DNA from: Chitinophagaceae bacterium
GTDB lineage: Bacteria; Bacteroidota; Bacteroidia; Chitinophagales; Chitinophagaceae
Direction: 5' to 3'
Assembly: GCA_016715365.1 (NCBI GenBank)
Contig: JADKAM010000005.1
Coordinates: 186,001-250,000 of the forward strand
DNA length: 64,000 nt
Numbering within the stretch: position 1 is the stretch's first letter; the number at the start of each line of letters is the position of its first letter. The notes beneath the pieces are model-generated. The model made no database searches, was not told the DNA's origin, and saw nothing but the letters and a program-made list of their open reading frames with translations. The position numbers and the translations under genes are program-made. This document shows, piece by piece, positions 48,767 through 57,646 of the stretch.

Positions 48767-51209
48767 ACAATTTTGCTCTTTTAACAGCACTCATTATAAT
48801 ACCCAGGGCCATAATAATTAACCCCAGCCATACTAAGTTGATGTAAGGAAAAACGTAAGCCTTCAATGTTACATATTGAATCAGTTTATCAGATTCCTTG
48901 ATGCCAAGTTTTATTTTGCGGCCATCTGTAACGCCGGCAAATTTCACATACAAATTCTGTGCGTACACGGTATCATCTACCTGGTTAACACCTATGCCAT
49001 CAACCTGAATCAGCGGCATTGCTTTAAAATGTAAACTGTCTTTACTGATGAGTGTAATATCCGCCATCAGGGCAGCATCCGTTGGTTTAAAATTATATTT
49101 TTCGTTAACCGGATTTTTTACCACACTATTTAAGATAATGATACCATTGCTGTAAAAAGCGGTATCACCTTCGGCCATTTCTTTTATGGCAAACTGTGCT
49201 GTGTCTTCTATTGCATCGTTGTTTATGGCATAGGAAATAAAAGTAAACACATCTTTGGTGAGATAGGTCTTGGTGTCGGGATTACTGCTCATGTTGTTAT
49301 CCTTCATGATGTACACATCAGGCCACAAAGTAAATTGCTCCAGTACTTTTTTTGTACCTGCTTCTTTACGTTGAAACAACAGTTCGTAAAAACGTCTTCC
49401 TTTTTCATTGCCAAAAGAATCACGCAGGTAAGTCACTTCATATTGGCCCATGGTGGCCGGAACCTGGCGTATGAGTGTAAGATTTTCCAAAGGGTTATCC
49501 GTTTGTTTGGTCATCGGATCTTTACCACTTATTTGTAAATTAATACCGTTGGCACTGCTGCTGCTGATTATCTTTTTATTGCTGGATGAAATTAAAATAC
49601 CTGCCAGCATCAGTGCAAAACCAAGATGTGCAATTGAACCGCCTGCAGCTTTCAGTTTCCCATTCAATCCGGTCCATATATACATGCCATTGGCTAATAC
49701 AGAATAAATGGCAGCGAACAATGCAATGTAAACTGCGCCTAAAAAACCTGCACCACCTTTGTAATAGGTAAGCGGATAAAAAACAGCCAGTAAAATGGTA
49801 ATGATGGCTGCAATGACTGTAGGAACTGCAATCTTTTTTAAAATATAGTTTGATTCAGTTTTTTTGTATTTGAAGTATTGTGTAACAGCACTTAATAAGC
49901 CAATGATGATGGCAACCATTACAATTACTTTGTTGTAAGAAAATTCAACATCCTCAGGCTGTGCAATTGATGTTCCGAAAATTTTATTATAAACGGGTAC
50001 CGAAGTTTTGGCAATGATGAATATGGCTGCTAAAAAAAATACCAGCGACCCTATGAACATCCAGAACTCACGGGAATTGGTGCTTTCTTCTTTTTGTATG
50101 GTTGGGATATTTTTTAAATTGCTGATCAGCAAACCAATGGATGGCAACGTAAATGCTGCTACAAAAAGCAGTATCATAATATTGATCGCTTTGCCTGCAT
50201 CTGTAAATGCATGTACCGAGGTATCACCCAAAACTCCTGTTCGTGTTAAAAAGGTTGAATACAGGATAAAAATAAATGTAAGAAATGCAAACAGGTAGCT
50301 TGATTTTAAAGAGTGTCCGGTAGCTTTAAAAATTACCATGGTATGTAACCCTGCAATCAAAATCAGCCAGGGAACCAAAGATGCATTTTCAACCGGATCC
50401 CAGGCCCAGTACCCGCCAAATGATAAAGATTCGTAAGCCCATTTTCCTCCCATCATAATACCCACACCTAATACGCAGGCACTTAATAAAGCCCAGGGAA
50501 GGGCAGGGGTTACCCAATCGCCAAAGCGTTTGGTTTGTATGCCGGCATACGCATAGGCAAAAGGAATAATGGTGGATGCAAATCCCAGGAATAAAACCGG
50601 GGGATGTATCACCATCCAGTAATTGCGCAGTAAAACATTTAAGCCAACACCGTCTTTAATAAAAGTTAAATAATCAGGCTGACTGAAAATGGGGCCTGCA
50701 ATTTCATTTCTCGTTAAGGTGAAGGGACTGCTGCCCAATCTTATATCGCCCACATAAAAACCAAGCAGCATCATTAATAAAAAGAATTGAGCTAAGCTGA
50801 TCACCGTCATTACCGGCGCTTCCCATTCTTTTGATTTAAACATAATGAAGACTCCGAGTATACTGTGCCAGATGACCCACAATAAAAAACTGCCTTCCTG
50901 GCCTTCCCAGATGCAGGCCAGCAGGTACTTGGGTTCAAGTTCTTTGGATGCATGCTTGTAAGCATACATGTATTCATAATAATGATTGGCGCAGATGTAA
51001 AATATTAAAACGAAGATAATTATTGCAGAAATGAGTTGCGTGGTAAAAGCAACTCTGGCAAAATTCAGCCATGATCTTTTTTGGACCAGGTCAGTTTTTT
51101 TTGCAGCTATAAAATAGGCAATGGTTGAAATAATGGATGCAACAAATGCAAGTAATACAAAAAATTGCCCGATGTTTCCGGGTAGTAAGTGTTCGCCTTC
51201 AAACTGCAT
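48693..51209 (-). CDS. ccmF: Haem lyase CcmF/CcsA-type cytochrome c biogenesis protein
   Basis: It attaches haem to apocytochrome c outside the inner membrane. The 838-residue protein has about 14 membrane helices and the haem-handling WWD domain (WAYESLSFGGYWAWDPVENA, about 256-275). Conserved histidines flank it (HPP, about 196; HTMV), and LTRTGVLGDTSVHAF resembles the CcmF motif. The C-terminal periplasmic loop is extended. ccmE ends 12 bp upstream, and both are transcribed leftward. ccmA-D were not found in this window. Confidence 0.92.
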   Translation of the reverse strand: MQFEGEHLLPGNIGQFFVLLAFVASIISTIAYFIAAKKTDLVQKRSWLNFARVAFTTQLISAIIIFVLIFYICANHYYEYMYAYKHASKELEPKYLLACIWEGQEGSFLLWVIWHSILGVFIMFKSKEWEAPVMTVISLAQFFLLMMLLGFYVGDIRLGSSPFTLTRNEIAGPIFSQPDYLTFIKDGVGLNVLLRNYWMVIHPPVLFLGFASTIIPFAYAYAGIQTKRFGDWVTPALPWALLSACVLGVGIMMGGKWAYESLSFGGYWAWDPVENASLVPWLILIAGLHTMVIFKATGHSLKSSYLFAFLTFIFILYSTFLTRTGVLGDTSVHAFTDAGKAINIMILLFVAAFTLPSIGLLISNLKNIPTIQKEESTNSREFWMFIGSLVFFLAAIFIIAKTSVPVYNKIFGTSIAQPEDVEFSYNKVIVMVAIIIGLLSAVTQYFKYKKTESNYILKKIAVPTVIAAIITILLAVFYPLTYYKGGAGFLGAVYIALFAAIYSVLANGMYIWTGLNGKLKAAGGSIAHLGFALMLAGILISSSNKKIISSSSANGINLQISGKDPMTKQTDNPLENLTLIRQVPATMGQYEVTYLRDSFGNEKGRRFYELLFQRKEAGTKKVLEQFTLWPDVYIMKDNNMSSNPDTKTYLTKDVFTFISYAINNDAIEDTAQFAIKEMAEGDTAFYSNGIIILNSVVKNPVNEKYNFKPTDAALMADITLISKDSLHFKAMPLIQVDGIGVNQVDDTVYAQNLYVKFAGVTDGRKIKLGIKESDKLIQYVTLKAYVFPYINLVWLGLIIMALGIIMSAVKRAKLSTFYAALALLLGAAGLFYMFLFAN

Positions 51210-51221
51210 TAGGTGTAATTA

Positions 51222-51644
51222 TTAGTTAGTAGTATTCTGTTGCTCAGTCACTGTTTTTTCCAATACTTTTTTATCGTCTTTGTATTTACTCGGACATTTT
51301 AAAAGTATATCCTTGCATTCAAAATGATCACCTTTCATTGATCCTTTCATAACAATACGTTCGCTTTTTTCAAGGTCGGTTGGCTTGCTGTTATGAAAAA
51401 CAACTTTTGTTTTTCCTCCCAGGCTGTCAACTGCATAAAAGCTCAGGTAATTAGGGTTATTAACTGCATCGTATTCAACCGGCATTGTTTTATCCAGCTT
51501 GGCAATCAGGTGTACATATTTGCCCTGTTTGTTTTTGGCCGAACTGATTGTTTCGTAGGTAGAAAAATCCCCTGCAGAGAATACAATCAGTGACACAATA
51601 AGTGCAGCAATAGAAACGAGGATGATAATATGTGTTTTTTTCAT
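51222..51644 (-). CDS. ccmE: Haem chaperone CcmE, cysteine type
   Basis: The protein (140 residues from the ATG at 51644; a TTG at 51674 lies before the promoter) is a periplasmic haem carrier with one N-terminal membrane anchor (about 5-23) and an OB-fold beta-barrel. Where the usual CcmE has a histidine that binds haem covalently (HxxxY), this one has LLKCPSKY, the CxxxY form known from archaea and some sulphate reducers. The C-terminus is a polar tail (KDDKKVLEKTVTEQQNTTN). ccmF follows by 12 bp, a normal pair. A -7 box is 17 bp before the ATG. Confidence 0.9.
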   Translation of the reverse strand: MKKTHIIILVSIAALIVSLIVFSAGDFSTYETISSAKNKQGKYVHLIAKLDKTMPVEYDAVNNPNYLSFYAVDSLGGKTKVVFHNSKPTDLEKSERIVMKGSMKGDHFECKDILLKCPSKYKDDKKVLEKTVTEQQNTTN

Positions 51645-51660
51645 AGTTTTATTTATGAAG

Positions 51661-51668
51661 CAAAGGTA
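51661..51668 (-). promoter_or_regulatory. -7 box TACCTTTG for ccmE-ccmF
   Basis: The minus-strand octamer fits TAnnTTTG, 17 bp before the ATG at 51644. It excludes the upstream TTG as start. Confidence 0.45.
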
Positions 51669-51786
51669 TGGCAATAAGGAGGTATTTGTGCTAAAAAGGC
51701 ATTAATTTAAGCTGATCTTAATCATTGGCTAACAGGTTAAAAATCATATCTGCACCACTACGATGCAATTTAATGTAAATTTATTT

Positions 51787-51819
51787 TTTGCTTAGCTCCT
51801 TTACTGTAACTTATCTTTG
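51787..51819 (+). promoter_or_regulatory. Promoter TTTG / TATCTTTG of the agmatinase-family gene
   Basis: A -33 TTTG (51787-51790) and a -7 TATCTTTG (51812-51819) are separated by 21 bp, a near-ideal match to the Bacteroidota consensus. Transcription would start near 51824, leaving a leader of about 37 nt before the ATG at 51861. Confidence 0.6.
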
Positions 51820-51860
51820 TGCCGTTTTTATACAGAATCTGTTCAAAAATAATTTACTTG

Positions 51861-52910
51861 ATGACTGACCTTTCTAGATTTGATCCCAATTCGGTTGGCA
51901 ACCCAAACAACAATATTTTTGGTTTACCCTTTGAAGAAGAAGATGCAAGACTCGTGATTTTACCAGTTCCCTGGGAAGTTACCGTAAGCTATAATGCAGG
52001 TACAGCAAGGGCGCCGGAACATATTTTTAACTCCAGCCTGCAGGTTGATCTGTATGACCCTGATGTTAAAGACGGCTGGAAGCAGGGATTTTACATGCAG
52101 CCCTGCGATAAAAAAGTGCTGATGAAAAGTGATTACCTGCGCAAGGAAGCTGAACTTTTGATCAACTATATAGCCCATGATGAAGTGGTTGCTGATAATA
52201 AATTCATGTGCAAATCCCTTAAAGAAATCAATGAAGGCAGCAATTTTTTAAATAACTGGGTGTTTGAACGCACCAAAGAGCTGCTGGATGCTGGTAAACT
52301 GGTTGGCCTGCTGGGCGGCGACCATAGCACCCCGCTTGGCTTTTATAAAGCCATAGCCGGTAAACATGGCGATTTTGGCATATTGCAGATTGATGCACAT
52401 TGCGATTTAAGAAAAGCTTACGAAGGGTTTACTTATTCTCATGCTTCTATTATGTACAACGCACTGGCAGAAATTCCGCAGCTTCAGAAACTGGTTCAGG
52501 TTGGTATCAGGGATTATTGCAATGAAGAAGTTGATTATATCAATGCCAGTGAAACAAGGGTGGTTACTTATTTTGATAAGGCCCTTAAAGAACGCCAGTA
52601 TGAAGGCGAAACCTGGAAACAGGTTGTTGATGAAATAATCAGCCATTTGCCCGAAAAAGTTTTTATCAGTTTTGATATTGATGGCCTGGATCCGAAACTT
52701 TGTCCGCATACGGGAACACCCGTGCAGGGTGGATTTGAAACCGAGCAGGTTTTTTATATTTTCAAAAAGCTGTTAGAAAGCGGCAGAAATCTGATCGGAT
52801 TCGATTTAAATGAAGTGGGGGTCAGCCATGATGAATGGGATGAAAATGTAGGTGCCAGGTGTTTGTTTAAATTGTGTAACCTGCTGGTTGCATCTAACCC
52901 TGCTTCATGA
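51861..52910 (+). CDS. Agmatinase/arginase family hydrolase
   Basis: This ureohydrolase removes urea or formamide from guanidino compounds; the substrate is uncertain (agmatine, arginine or formiminoglutamate). The 349-residue protein contains the manganese-binding motifs GGDHST (about 151-156), IDAHCDLR (about 176-183) and SFDIDGLDP (about 271-279). The ATG at 51861 follows a good promoter; a GTG at 51819 lies in the -7 box. A hydrophobic opening (NNNIFGLPFEEEDARLVILP) is normal. The next gene's ATG overlaps the stop codon (ATGA), so the two are coupled. Confidence 0.9.
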   Translation: MTDLSRFDPNSVGNPNNNIFGLPFEEEDARLVILPVPWEVTVSYNAGTARAPEHIFNSSLQVDLYDPDVKDGWKQGFYMQPCDKKVLMKSDYLRKEAELLINYIAHDEVVADNKFMCKSLKEINEGSNFLNNWVFERTKELLDAGKLVGLLGGDHSTPLGFYKAIAGKHGDFGILQIDAHCDLRKAYEGFTYSHASIMYNALAEIPQLQKLVQVGIRDYCNEEVDYINASETRVVTYFDKALKERQYEGETWKQVVDEIISHLPEKVFISFDIDGLDPKLCPHTGTPVQGGFETEQVFYIFKKLLESGRNLIGFDLNEVGVSHDEWDENVGARCLFKLCNLLVASNPAS

Positions 52911-53455
52911 AATACAGCTTTACTTTAAAGGACAACAATCAAAAAGCCTATAACCTGTTTACCTGGTTTTTGTTTTTCCTTCATATTGCTGCTGCCATGT
53001 TTACATTAAACACCCATGATAATAAAGTAAAGATCACCATCTATATATTACTGGGTTTTTATGCCATGCTGAGTATAGTTTATTACTTCTACAGAAAACA
53101 CCCGAAAGCACCTGAAACATTCAGTTTGGTGATGGCATTACTGTATGCAAATTTCTGGTTTCAGCAGGTTGGTATTATTGCTGTAATTATTTTTGCAACT
53201 GTTTATCTAGTTGTAACCGTTGTAAAAGGAAAAAGAACCGAGGTTTTTTTTAAAGATGAAGGAGTACACCTTGCCAGGGTATTTAAAACAGTTGTTTTTC
53301 CATGGACAGAAATGGATAATGTGATATTGAAAGACAATTTATTAACCATCGATTTAAAATCAAATAAAATAATACAGGTAGAAATAATGGAGAACAGCCG
53401 GATGGTTGATGAAACAGCATTTAACCTGTTTTGTAAAGAACATATAAGCCGGTAG
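52907..53455 (+). CDS. Membrane protein of unknown function
   Basis: I do not recognise this 182-residue protein. It has about four membrane helices (around 15-35, 43-62, 73-87 and 89-107), followed by a soluble C-terminal domain (about 110-182) with VFFKDEGVHLARVFKTVVFPWTEMDNVILKDN. That pattern is like YcxB-type PH-like tails: a beta-strand KDEGV..W.E...V.LKDNLLTI. Its start overlaps the preceding stop (ATGA), which suggests joint translation with the agmatinase-family gene. Confidence 0.62.
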   Translation: MKYSFTLKDNNQKAYNLFTWFLFFLHIAAAMFTLNTHDNKVKITIYILLGFYAMLSIVYYFYRKHPKAPETFSLVMALLYANFWFQQVGIIAVIIFATVYLVVTVVKGKRTEVFFKDEGVHLARVFKTVVFPWTEMDNVILKDNLLTIDLKSNKIIQVEIMENSRMVDETAFNLFCKEHISR

Positions 53456-53481
53456 TAATCCGGTATTACCTGAAAAAGATC

Positions 53482-54558
53482 ATGTTAACACAAAGCCCCT
53501 ACATATTATACTCAGATGGCGAAGGGAATATCTTTGAAGATACTTCGCTCTATGCAACCGGCCGCAGCGGCTGGGATGCCATGCCTGTGCCTGTTGATGA
53601 ATGGATTGAACTGCCAACCGGCGGAAACCTGTACGAACTGCCCGGCCGCAAAGGCATTGGCATTGATGTAGAAACTGGAGATATGCGGCTTTGCGAAAAA
53701 GGGTGGGCCGTAGCAGCTTTCATTCCGCCGGCACATACCGGTTTGTATATGGCTGCCTATGAAACAGAAAAAGATGCCCCCACACTTCCATTGTTTTGTT
53801 ACACCGCCGCTGCATGGTTTGATGAAAAAATGTATGTGCCTGCAGTAAGGATAGAAAATGATATCAGGCAGGAAGCTGAAGGATATGTGGAAGAACAGAT
53901 TGAAACCGGAACAACAAAACTATTAGCGGCATACCCACACAACAGGCTCATCAAACATTTAATGGAAAACTGCTGCATGACCTATACCTGTCCTGCAGCC
54001 AGAAATTTAGCCATTGGCCGCTGGGAGTGCCCGGTACCTGTTTCGCCGGCATGCAATGCAAATTGTATTGGCTGTATTTCTTTTCAGCCCGAAGATGAAA
54101 CCATCATCAGTACACAAGACAGGTTAACTTTTAAACCTACGGCCGAAGAGATCGTTGAGTTTACGGTACCACACCTGGAAACGGCGCCTTTTCCAATTAT
54201 CAGCTTTGGGCAGGGGTGCGAGGGCGAACCTTTACTGATGTGGGAAACCATCCGGGAATCGATCATCGAAATAAGAAAGCATACACAAAAGGGGAGTATC
54301 AATATCAATTCAAACGGCAGCATGCCCAAAGCCGTTAAGGCATTGTGCGAAGTTGGTTTAAACAGTATCAGGGTAAGTACAAACTCGGCCCGTAAAAATA
54401 TTTACTCATCCTATTATCTTCCCAACAATTACCAGTTTGAAGATATTGTAGAGAGTTTAAAAGTGATGCGTAGTTATGGTGGCTGGACGAGCATCAACTA
54501 CTTTGTTTTTCCGGGTATGACGGATAGTATTGAAGAATATGAAGCGTTGAGAAACTAA
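53482..54558 (+). CDS. Radical SAM protein, N-terminal part (frameshifted gene)
   Basis: The first 358 residues of a radical SAM enzyme. The cluster motif is CNANCIGC (CxxxCxxC, about 192-199), followed by ISFGQGCEGEPLL and IRVSTNSARKNIYSSYY, which match a radical SAM barrel. The N-terminal 190 residues form an extra domain of unknown role, with a CCMTYTCPAARN segment before the barrel. The frame stops at EYEALRN. One base insertion in the AAA at 54552-54554 would give EYEALRKLIKETDLCMIQWR and continue through the next 75 codons. The gene is therefore either inactive, misassembled, or read by slippage. Confidence 0.85.
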   Translation: MLTQSPYILYSDGEGNIFEDTSLYATGRSGWDAMPVPVDEWIELPTGGNLYELPGRKGIGIDVETGDMRLCEKGWAVAAFIPPAHTGLYMAAYETEKDAPTLPLFCYTAAAWFDEKMYVPAVRIENDIRQEAEGYVEEQIETGTTKLLAAYPHNRLIKHLMENCCMTYTCPAARNLAIGRWECPVPVSPACNANCIGCISFQPEDETIISTQDRLTFKPTAEEIVEFTVPHLETAPFPIISFGQGCEGEPLLMWETIRESIIEIRKHTQKGSININSNGSMPKAVKALCEVGLNSIRVSTNSARKNIYSSYYLPNNYQFEDIVESLKVMRSYGGWTSINYFVFPGMTDSIEEYEALRN

Positions 54559-54578
54559 TAAAAGAAACAGATCTCTGT

Positions 54579-54776
54579 ATGATCCAGTGGCGCAATTTTA
54601 ATATTGATCCCGATTGGTATTTAGGAAAAATCGGTGTTACTGATACAGGCGAGTGCATGGGTGTAAAACAAATGATGGAACTGATCCGTGAAGAATTTCC
54701 GCATTTGAAATTCGGTTATTTTAACCCTTCTATGGAAAGAATTAAGGGGAATTTTGAGGAAGATTTTGCACATTAA
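54579..54776 (+). CDS. Radical SAM protein, C-terminal part (frameshifted gene)
   Basis: These 65 codons (open upstream to 54552) are the missing C-terminus of the gene at 53482. The joined peptide reads KLIKETDLCMIQWRNFNIDP, and it ends GNFEEDFAH. The segment is too well formed and too well placed to be an independent gene: it begins in the +2 frame within the last codons of the first part. The intact product would be about 432 residues. I list it as a separate entry only because the frame is broken. Confidence 0.78.
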   Translation: MIQWRNFNIDPDWYLGKIGVTDTGECMGVKQMMELIREEFPHLKFGYFNPSMERIKGNFEEDFAH

Positions 54777-54836
54777 AATGATTTAATGCCTTTTATTTTC
54801 ATATAAACTAATTTATCTTTAGATAAACTTCCCGAC

Positions 54837-55070
54837 ATGAAAATGATTATTGCGAAACTCAGAATAGCAGCTATAATCAGCCTTATCCTGTTTTTTATAT
54901 TAATGTTTGCAGGAGTATCGGGCCCATATAGATTTCAATTAAATTGGCTGCAGCATGTTTTGATACTTATTTCGTTGGTATTATTTGCAATTATCCTGAT
55001 CCTGCAGGTCTACCGGTTTGCTGTCAACTACAATTCAGAAGACGATGCTGAAGAAAATTCAACTTCTTAA
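54837..55070 (+). CDS. Small membrane protein of unknown function
   Basis: The 77-residue protein has two membrane helices (about 8-27 and 39-60) and a polar acidic tail (NYNSEDDAEENSTS). I do not recognise a family. A near-consensus TATCTTTA lies about 20 bp upstream. Its last 4 bp overlap the 3' end of the convergent CarboxypepD-reg gene. The length and helices make it a believable gene. Confidence 0.55.
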   Translation: MKMIIAKLRIAAIISLILFFILMFAGVSGPYRFQLNWLQHVLILISLVLFAIILILQVYRFAVNYNSEDDAEENSTS

Positions 55071-55918
55071 AACCTCAAAAACAACTTCAGGTAAATAGTA
55101 TAATCATCTGTTGATAGCCATTCCCTGGCAGCTTTTGATTTGTAGATATATTCTCCCTTCTCTGTTCCTGCAAAGCTGAATGAGCAAAAACCTTTTTTTC
55201 CGTTTCCACAGCCTAACACTTCAATACCCACAAAGAATTCTTTCTCTGTGAATGTAAGGTCATAAGGAGTAAGGTCAAATTCAGGTATTTTAGTATCAAG
55301 TGATAGTTTGTTTACAAAAACTGAAATTGAATCCGATAAAATTTCTTCACCGGGTATGCCATCTTTAACTGTACGTATGTGAAGCCTCAGTAAACAGGTA
55401 TCGCAGGTATTGCCGGCTTTAAACCGGATTTTATCTATCTTATATTTTTTATAAGGTAAAGTAAAAATACGCCCTATTTCACCGCCGGTTTTTTGATGGT
55501 CCCAGCTTCTGTAATATCCAACTGTTTCAGATTTGGAACCTATTACTTCATGCGAATTAAAAACGGTAACGCCAGCTATGTTTTTAACATTTTCAGTAAG
55601 GATAAACTCTTTTCTTTTAGCAGCAATGTATAATGGCAGTTTAAGGCTTTTATAACCTACAGCTGAAATAACGAGCGTATCATTGTTTTTGGAATCAGGA
55701 ACACGCAGTGAAAAATTCCCTGCAAAATTGGTCATGGTTTCTGTACCCTTCCGGTTCTGGATCTCAACATTAACAAATGCTGCCGGCGTAGCATCGTCAT
55801 TATAAGTTACTTTTCCTTCAATAGTTGTTTGCGAAAAAACAATACCAGGCATTAATAAAACCGCAGCAATTGCAATAAAGGAAATGAGGTATGAATAGCT
55901 TTTGCCTTTCAGGGTCAT
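55067..55918 (-). CDS. Exported CarboxypepD-regulatory-like domain protein
   Basis: The 283-residue protein has a signal peptide (about 1-29, ending IVFSQ) and a CarboxypepD_reg-like beta-sandwich (about 31-105). The sandwich shows TIEGKVTYNDDATPAAFVNVEI, GNFSLRVPDS and LVISAVGYKSLKLPL, the kind usually fused to TonB-dependent receptors. The rest (110-283) is a beta-rich domain with paired cysteines (NTCDTC, LGCGNGKKGFC) that may form disulphides. It lacks a plug or barrel. It is probably in the periplasm or on the cell surface. A -7 box lies 30 bp before the ATG. Confidence 0.78.
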   Translation of the reverse strand: MTLKGKSYSYLISFIAIAAVLLMPGIVFSQTTIEGKVTYNDDATPAAFVNVEIQNRKGTETMTNFAGNFSLRVPDSKNNDTLVISAVGYKSLKLPLYIAAKRKEFILTENVKNIAGVTVFNSHEVIGSKSETVGYYRSWDHQKTGGEIGRIFTLPYKKYKIDKIRFKAGNTCDTCLLRLHIRTVKDGIPGEEILSDSISVFVNKLSLDTKIPEFDLTPYDLTFTEKEFFVGIEVLGCGNGKKGFCSFSFAGTEKGEYIYKSKAAREWLSTDDYTIYLKLFLRF

Positions 55919-55947
55919 AGAGAGTGGGTGTTAAATATCAATTTCAG

Positions 55948-55955
55948 CAAAGGTA
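55948..55955 (-). promoter_or_regulatory. -7 box TACCTTTG
   Basis: The minus-strand octamer fits TAnnTTTG, 30 bp before the ATG at 55918. Confidence 0.4.
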
Positions 55956-56033
55956 TGCTATACTGCACCAAACCTGCAGTATATTGTATGAACGGGAAAG
56001 ACAACGGATAAAAAACTATTGCTGCTTTGAGAT

Positions 56034-57338
56034 TTAATTTTTTATTGTTTTCGGATAATCAAATACCAGCTGGCAAAATGTTTTTACACCTACAAACAAA
56101 TGACTGTCATCAATCATAAAATCGGGCGTATGATGTGGCGGTGCATTTTTTGCATCATTGCCCCGGGGCATTCCTCCAATATAAAAAAAGAAAGCAGGGG
56201 CTTTGGTGCCAAAAAAACTAAAATCTTCAGCACCGGTAACCCATTCCATTGTCCGAACATTATTTTTACCGGCAGCGGCCTGTAAAGAGGGTAACATTTT
56301 TTCAACCAGTTCAGGTGTGTTATAAGTTACCAGGGTTTTATTGTAAAAATTTACTTCGGCTGTGGCATTGGATGCCTCTGCAATTTTAGCAGCAGTAAAT
56401 TTCATGCGTTCCTGAACATCCTGCTGCATTTTACCATCAAGTGTTCTTAATGTTCCTTCCATAAAAGCCTCTTCGGGAATAATATTGAATCGTACGCCAC
56501 TGTTTATTTTTGCAACAGTAATTACAACCGGAGCTTTGGTTAGGTCCATTTGCCTGCTCACAATATTTTGCAGGCCTTCTATGATCTGTGCTGAAACAGC
56601 AATGGGATCAACCCCAAGCCAAGGTTGCGATCCATGCGATGATTTTCCTTTTACTTTTATGGTGAACAAATCGGCTGATGCCATAAATGAGCCGGGTTTA
56701 TACTGTATATCACCGGCCGGTATCCATGATTCGATATGCATTCCAAAAATCACATCCACTTTGGGATTATCCATCACACCTTCCTTTACCATTAATGCTG
56801 CACCACCTTCTTCTCCTTCAGGGGCACCTTCTTCTGCCGGTTGAAAAATAAATTTTATGGTGCCGGCAATATCCTTTTTCATGCCGGCCAAAACCTTTGC
56901 CGTACCAATAAGCATGGCCACATGGGCATCATGCCCACAGGCATGCATTACCGCCACTTTTGTTTTTCCATACATACTGCTGTCGGTTGATGCGTATGGA
57001 ATATTTACTCTTTCTTTTACAGGAAGTGCATCCATATCGGCCCTTAATGCAATAACAGGTCCGGGTTTACCACCTTTTAAAATTGCAACCACGCCGGTTT
57101 TGGCAATGCCGGTTTTGATCTCGAGCCCAAGGTCTTTTAACTGTTCTGTTATGTAAGCTGCTGTTTTAAATTCCCTGTTTCCCAGTTCTGGATTTTGGTG
57201 CAGATACCTTCTCCATTGCATTAATTGATTTTGCAGGGCTTCAGCCTTCTGGGCAATGGCTGTGCTTAGCTCCTGTGCAGATAAGGAATTGAACAAAAAG
57301 AAGCTTACCAGAATCGGGAAATATTTAACTTTTTTCAT
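56034..57338 (-). CDS. M20-family amidohydrolase, exported
   Basis: The protein (434 residues from the ATG at 57338; an upstream ATG at 57371 is in frame) has a signal peptide (1-22, ending NSLSAQ). The M20D aminoacylase/carboxypeptidase pattern follows: RRYLHQNPELGNREF, RADMDALPV (about 98-106), MHACGHDAHVAM (about 128-139) with the metal-binding residues, IFQPAEEGAPEGEEGG (about 161), and HHTPDF near the C-terminus. It cleaves N-acyl or amide bonds of small peptides and conjugates in the periplasm; the exact substrate is unknown. Residues 180-300 are the usual lid domain. Confidence 0.91.
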   Translation of the reverse strand: MKKVKYFPILVSFFLFNSLSAQELSTAIAQKAEALQNQLMQWRRYLHQNPELGNREFKTAAYITEQLKDLGLEIKTGIAKTGVVAILKGGKPGPVIALRADMDALPVKERVNIPYASTDSSMYGKTKVAVMHACGHDAHVAMLIGTAKVLAGMKKDIAGTIKFIFQPAEEGAPEGEEGGAALMVKEGVMDNPKVDVIFGMHIESWIPAGDIQYKPGSFMASADLFTIKVKGKSSHGSQPWLGVDPIAVSAQIIEGLQNIVSRQMDLTKAPVVITVAKINSGVRFNIIPEEAFMEGTLRTLDGKMQQDVQERMKFTAAKIAEASNATAEVNFYNKTLVTYNTPELVEKMLPSLQAAAGKNNVRTMEWVTGAEDFSFFGTKAPAFFFYIGGMPRGNDAKNAPPHHTPDFMIDDSHLFVGVKTFCQLVFDYPKTIKN

Positions 57339-57646
57339 TGAAAATGATTGGTTTAAGCAGTAAAATACCATTTATAAAATTGTTGATAAGATACCTGTTT
57401 TTTTTTTAGTAACATTAACTTATTGTTGTAATATTGCTAATCAATTTTATAAACTAAAGAAAACAATATTAATTTAAACAAAGAGTTCATGAGTTAAACC
57501 TTTACTTCTTCACTTACATATTTAATAATTTTTGTAAGAAAATTTCCAGTAAATTTTTTCCTTATTATCTTTTTGTTTAAGATATTCTGAATTTTTTAAT
57601 TACTCCCAATTCAATTATGTATTTTAAAATTAAAACAACATCAATT
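57339..57646. other. AT-rich intergenic region
   Basis: This 308-bp AT-rich region separates the divergent M20 hydrolase and M36 protease genes. I found no perfect -7 box; poly-T and poly-A stretches dominate. A short minus-strand frame within it overlaps the start of the M36 gene and looks spurious. Confidence 0.35.
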
